Shown here one piece after another: positions 61,366-64,000 of a stretch of 64,000 nt of DNA (within the stretch, counting starts at the first letter, position 1; the number at the start of each line of letters is the position of its first letter). Under the pieces are notes generated by a model, which worked only from the letters and a program-made list of their open reading frames with translations, made no database searches and had not been told where the DNA came from. A program made the translations under genes and the position numbers. This stretch comes from Hyperoplus lanceolatus (lineage: Eukaryota > Chordata > Actinopteri > Uranoscopiformes > Ammodytidae), in contig CM049416.1 in the NCBI GenBank assembly GCA_026929865.2, forward strand, positions 12,652,501-12,716,500, written 5' to 3'.

Positions 61366-61705
61366 TAGACCTAAATATTTAACTGTTATTTTAAAATAAA
61401 GGAAAATATGTCTTCTTCGTCTATCCCGCTCACTATATATCTGTAGCAACAAACTGTTACCCATAGCAACTTAAAAGTGTTCATTATCGAAACAGCTTGT
61501 ATCAGTGCCATGTAATGTAAGTTCTAAATAGTATGATTTAAATGATAATTATTAAACAACACCACTTCCACCCCTGAGGTGAGCAGGTCAGTCATCTTGC
61601 TATCAGGTACAATGAACATGACAGGGTCAATGCTCCTGTTTGAAGGAAATGCCACATTAACATTGTTGATCGTACGGAAGATGTCATGCCTTATATCTCA
61701 TACCT

Positions 61706-62573
61706 GGGGCCTATCCGAAAAGTATTTTTTGCATAGGAAATTTCCTTTCCTATCGAGATGAACCGGAAGTACTCGGCGGATAGGTGATCCGAATTCTCAA
61801 AATGCTTAGGAAAGGCATTGGAAAGGAGCCTCGATTCATCCTTTAACCCTCCTTTAGCATGGGTTACTCCAGTCCAGACCAACCTATGCTAAAGGAAAGG
61901 AGATAGTGGTATCCCATAATCCTTTACGGCGGCAAGATTTAAAGCAACAGGCCACCGCCGGAGTTTACCGACTCTACACGAATACGAACGAGAGGTAAAA
62001 CAGAGGAGAGGAGAGGAGAGGAGAAGAGAGGAAGATTTAACTCGGCTAAAACAAAATACCCCCCTCCCCTCCCCCATTAAGATAATAAAGAACTAATAAA
62101 GACCAACATCATAATGGTTATTTTCGTAGCACATAATTTACACCATAAGAAAATAAAATACCAACTTCACATTTAATGAAGTTACTGGGGGCAGTTCATT
62201 TCAACATCAACATAAGTGTAGCCTCTTTTTATTCCACATGTGAATTGGGATATATGGGAGTGATTCTCACTCTGTTGGCGACAACCTGATTAAAATCAAT
62301 ATGAAAAGAACGCATGGATCAAACGAGCGCTTGTTGTAGTCAATTTTTCGGAGAATAGTGTAGTTTCATTCTGACTCACGTCAGCAATACTCGACGTCGC
62401 GCAATGACGTCGGTTAGGAAAAGTGGAGTCGAATTCATTTGAAACAGCGCTGTCCTTTCCTATGTTCGATAGGAAGCACCTTTCATCTCTCCTTAACCCC
62501 GATGACGTTTAGGGGTTAAGGTATAGGAAAGGAGGCTTATAGGTTAGGAGATTGGACTTTTCGGATAGGCCCC
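61706..62573. mobile_element. TIR element with GGGGCCTATCCGAAAAGT ends
   Basis: The left end GGGGCCTATCCGAAAAGT (61706) and the right end ACTTTTCGGATAGGCCCC (to 62573) are exact inverse copies over 18 bp. Subterminal GGAAAGGA/TCCTTTCC motifs repeat several times at both ends (TAGGAAAG, CTTTCCTAT). The interior includes a GAGGAGAGGAG run near 62000. No clear target duplication and no transposase frame. Confidence 0.75.
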
Positions 62574-62826
62574 TCATGTCACTTGAGAGTCACTTTGTCT
62601 CCTACTGACTGACGTGTCCCCCCCACACTCTCCCATTGTCTTCCACTCACTCACTCACTCTCCCTCTTTCATTTATTTCTCTCTAGTTTCTCCCACTCTC
62701 TTTTTCCCTTTCCCATTCTTCTGTCCCTGTTCCACAGCCCCTCGTTTGCATAACCCCCTTCCACGAACACACACACACAGCTTCATCACCCCACCAGGCT
62801 TGATTCTGGGACTCTCTCTCTCTGTC

Positions 62827-62830
<4 letters not shown>

Positions 62831-62873
<43 letters not shown>
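62831..62873. repeat. (CT)n microsatellite
   Basis: Perfect CT array in a pyrimidine-rich stretch. Confidence 0.97.
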
Positions 62874-62876
<3 letters not shown>

Positions 62877-63049
62877 TCCCCTCTAGGACAAAGCTATACT
62901 TGTTCGCCCTGCCCTTGCTCTCCGCCCTGACACATCTGATCAAAGCTGGGTTGCCAGGTTCTCCATGACCGCCTTTAAAGCTGTTCCAGCCCTGTTGTTC
63001 AAGTCATGAAATATTCACAGTGCTCTGCAAGTACCTGTCCATTTGTGCT

Positions 63050-63163
<114 letters not shown>

Positions 63164-64000
63164 TAATACAGGTAGTCTTGGCATGGATGTTTATGTAGAG
63201 AGAAGTAGGTCACAATTAGAAGAGTTTGGTATGTTGCCTCTTTAATATTAGAACAAAGAAGTATAACTTTTATTTTCTAGAGATGTAGAATGAAGACGTT
63301 TTTGAACTGTTATAGGTCTATGTCTGAAACCAGCATCTGTCAAAAACACATCCATATTCTCCAACTGAAAAAAAGAAGAGAAATCTATTCTTAACAGGCA
63401 ACGTTAAGTTGTGTAAACTGCTGAGTGCAATAGGGAAATAAATGGCATCGAGCAATTATGGTGAATGGTATCCATACCGAGGGATGAGCGAGTGAGTGAA
63501 GAGAGCAGAATTGCAGTGTGTCTGTATCAACAAAATATTTGTACTTTGTCCATAGTACAGAGGAGGACATTCTGTGGAAATCCTGCTAACCTTTAGTGCC
63601 ATAAGAGCTCAATGATCCCCTCGTGGAATTTGCAAAAAATAAACAATTAGAGCGTGTATTTCTAAATATTATGAATTGGATTAGTTTGGATTGGATTATG
63701 ACATTTTTGCCATTTCACTTTTCACTCTCATACATTTCACTTGGTTTACAACGTGTCGGATGGTGGTAAAATCAGCTTGTTCGCTGTCATGCATTAACAC
63801 CTGCTGTAACATATGATTTGTTTCCCAATTACATAACAAATGTTGTTTCTTTTCGTCGTTAGTGCCATCAAAACAAATGCAAATCCTGTTTCATGCACTA
63901 CTTTCACATAATTGACATTTCTAAACCTCTTTATAATTTGCCTTTGCTGTTGTTTAGAAGCTTAAGCTCCAAATGGCTGCACATTTTCCTTGGTTGAGTC

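Overview
The window looks like nuclear DNA of a ray-finned fish, most likely a percomorph teleost. The evidence is the very high density of (CA)n/(TG)n arrays, teleost-type tRNA-derived SINEs, an L2-like LINE carrying a 2A-type peptide, a Tc1-like element with long inverted repeats, many small TIR elements, and one vertebrate gene exon. Nothing prokaryotic, organellar or viral was recognised.

Only one host gene is supported: exon 1 of gpr37 (GPR37, an orphan/prosaposin-linked GPCR), coding from 53174 to a splice donor at 54281. It has a GC-rich promoter/5'UTR at about 52260-53173 with several minimal upstream ORFs. Everything after 54281 appears to be intron 1; exon 2 was not found and should lie beyond base 64000. 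The 52 kb upstream holds no other recognisable host exon.

Layout. 1-23.5 kb: unique AT-rich DNA with microsatellites and small elements: two copies of a MULE-like MITE (to 834; 16255-16628), two copies of another MITE (4151-4583; 19709-20138, the second split by a 175-bp hAT-type MITE), a TIR element at 9219-9522, two TTAA-flanked MITEs (12330-12634; 22173-22465) and a SINE with target-site duplications (18468-18642). 23.6-31.4 kb: a 7.8-kb nested block bounded by GGCTGTGTTCGG inverted repeats. It encloses a 3-kb relative of the TTAA MITEs (24812-27828) and a 1.57-kb segment bounded by perfect 50-bp inverted repeats (29483-31055); both carry small gene-like cassettes with splice and poly(A) signals. 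33.5 kb: a second, reverse SINE. 36.3-41.9 kb: a broken L2-like LINE with a DVEVNPGP 2A motif and a 7-residue coding minisatellite, split inside its endonuclease by a 1.1-kb TA-flanked DNA element that itself holds an RTE-like tail. 42.3-44.6 kb: possible hAT ends. 49.1-50.0 kb: an internally deleted Tc1-like element in the exact centre of a perfect palindrome. 52.3-54.3 kb: gpr37. 54.3-64 kb: intron with long microsatellites, two copies of a common fish repeat and a TIR element at 61706-62573.

The strongest items for a second look are the palindrome-centred Tc1 insertion, the nested 23.6-31.4 kb block with its two mini transcription units, the 2A-bearing LINE, the hAT MITE with a homologous empty site in the same window, and the stop-start micro-uORFs before gpr37. 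Family names of the elements come from recall, terminal repeats and target-site duplications; no database search was run.
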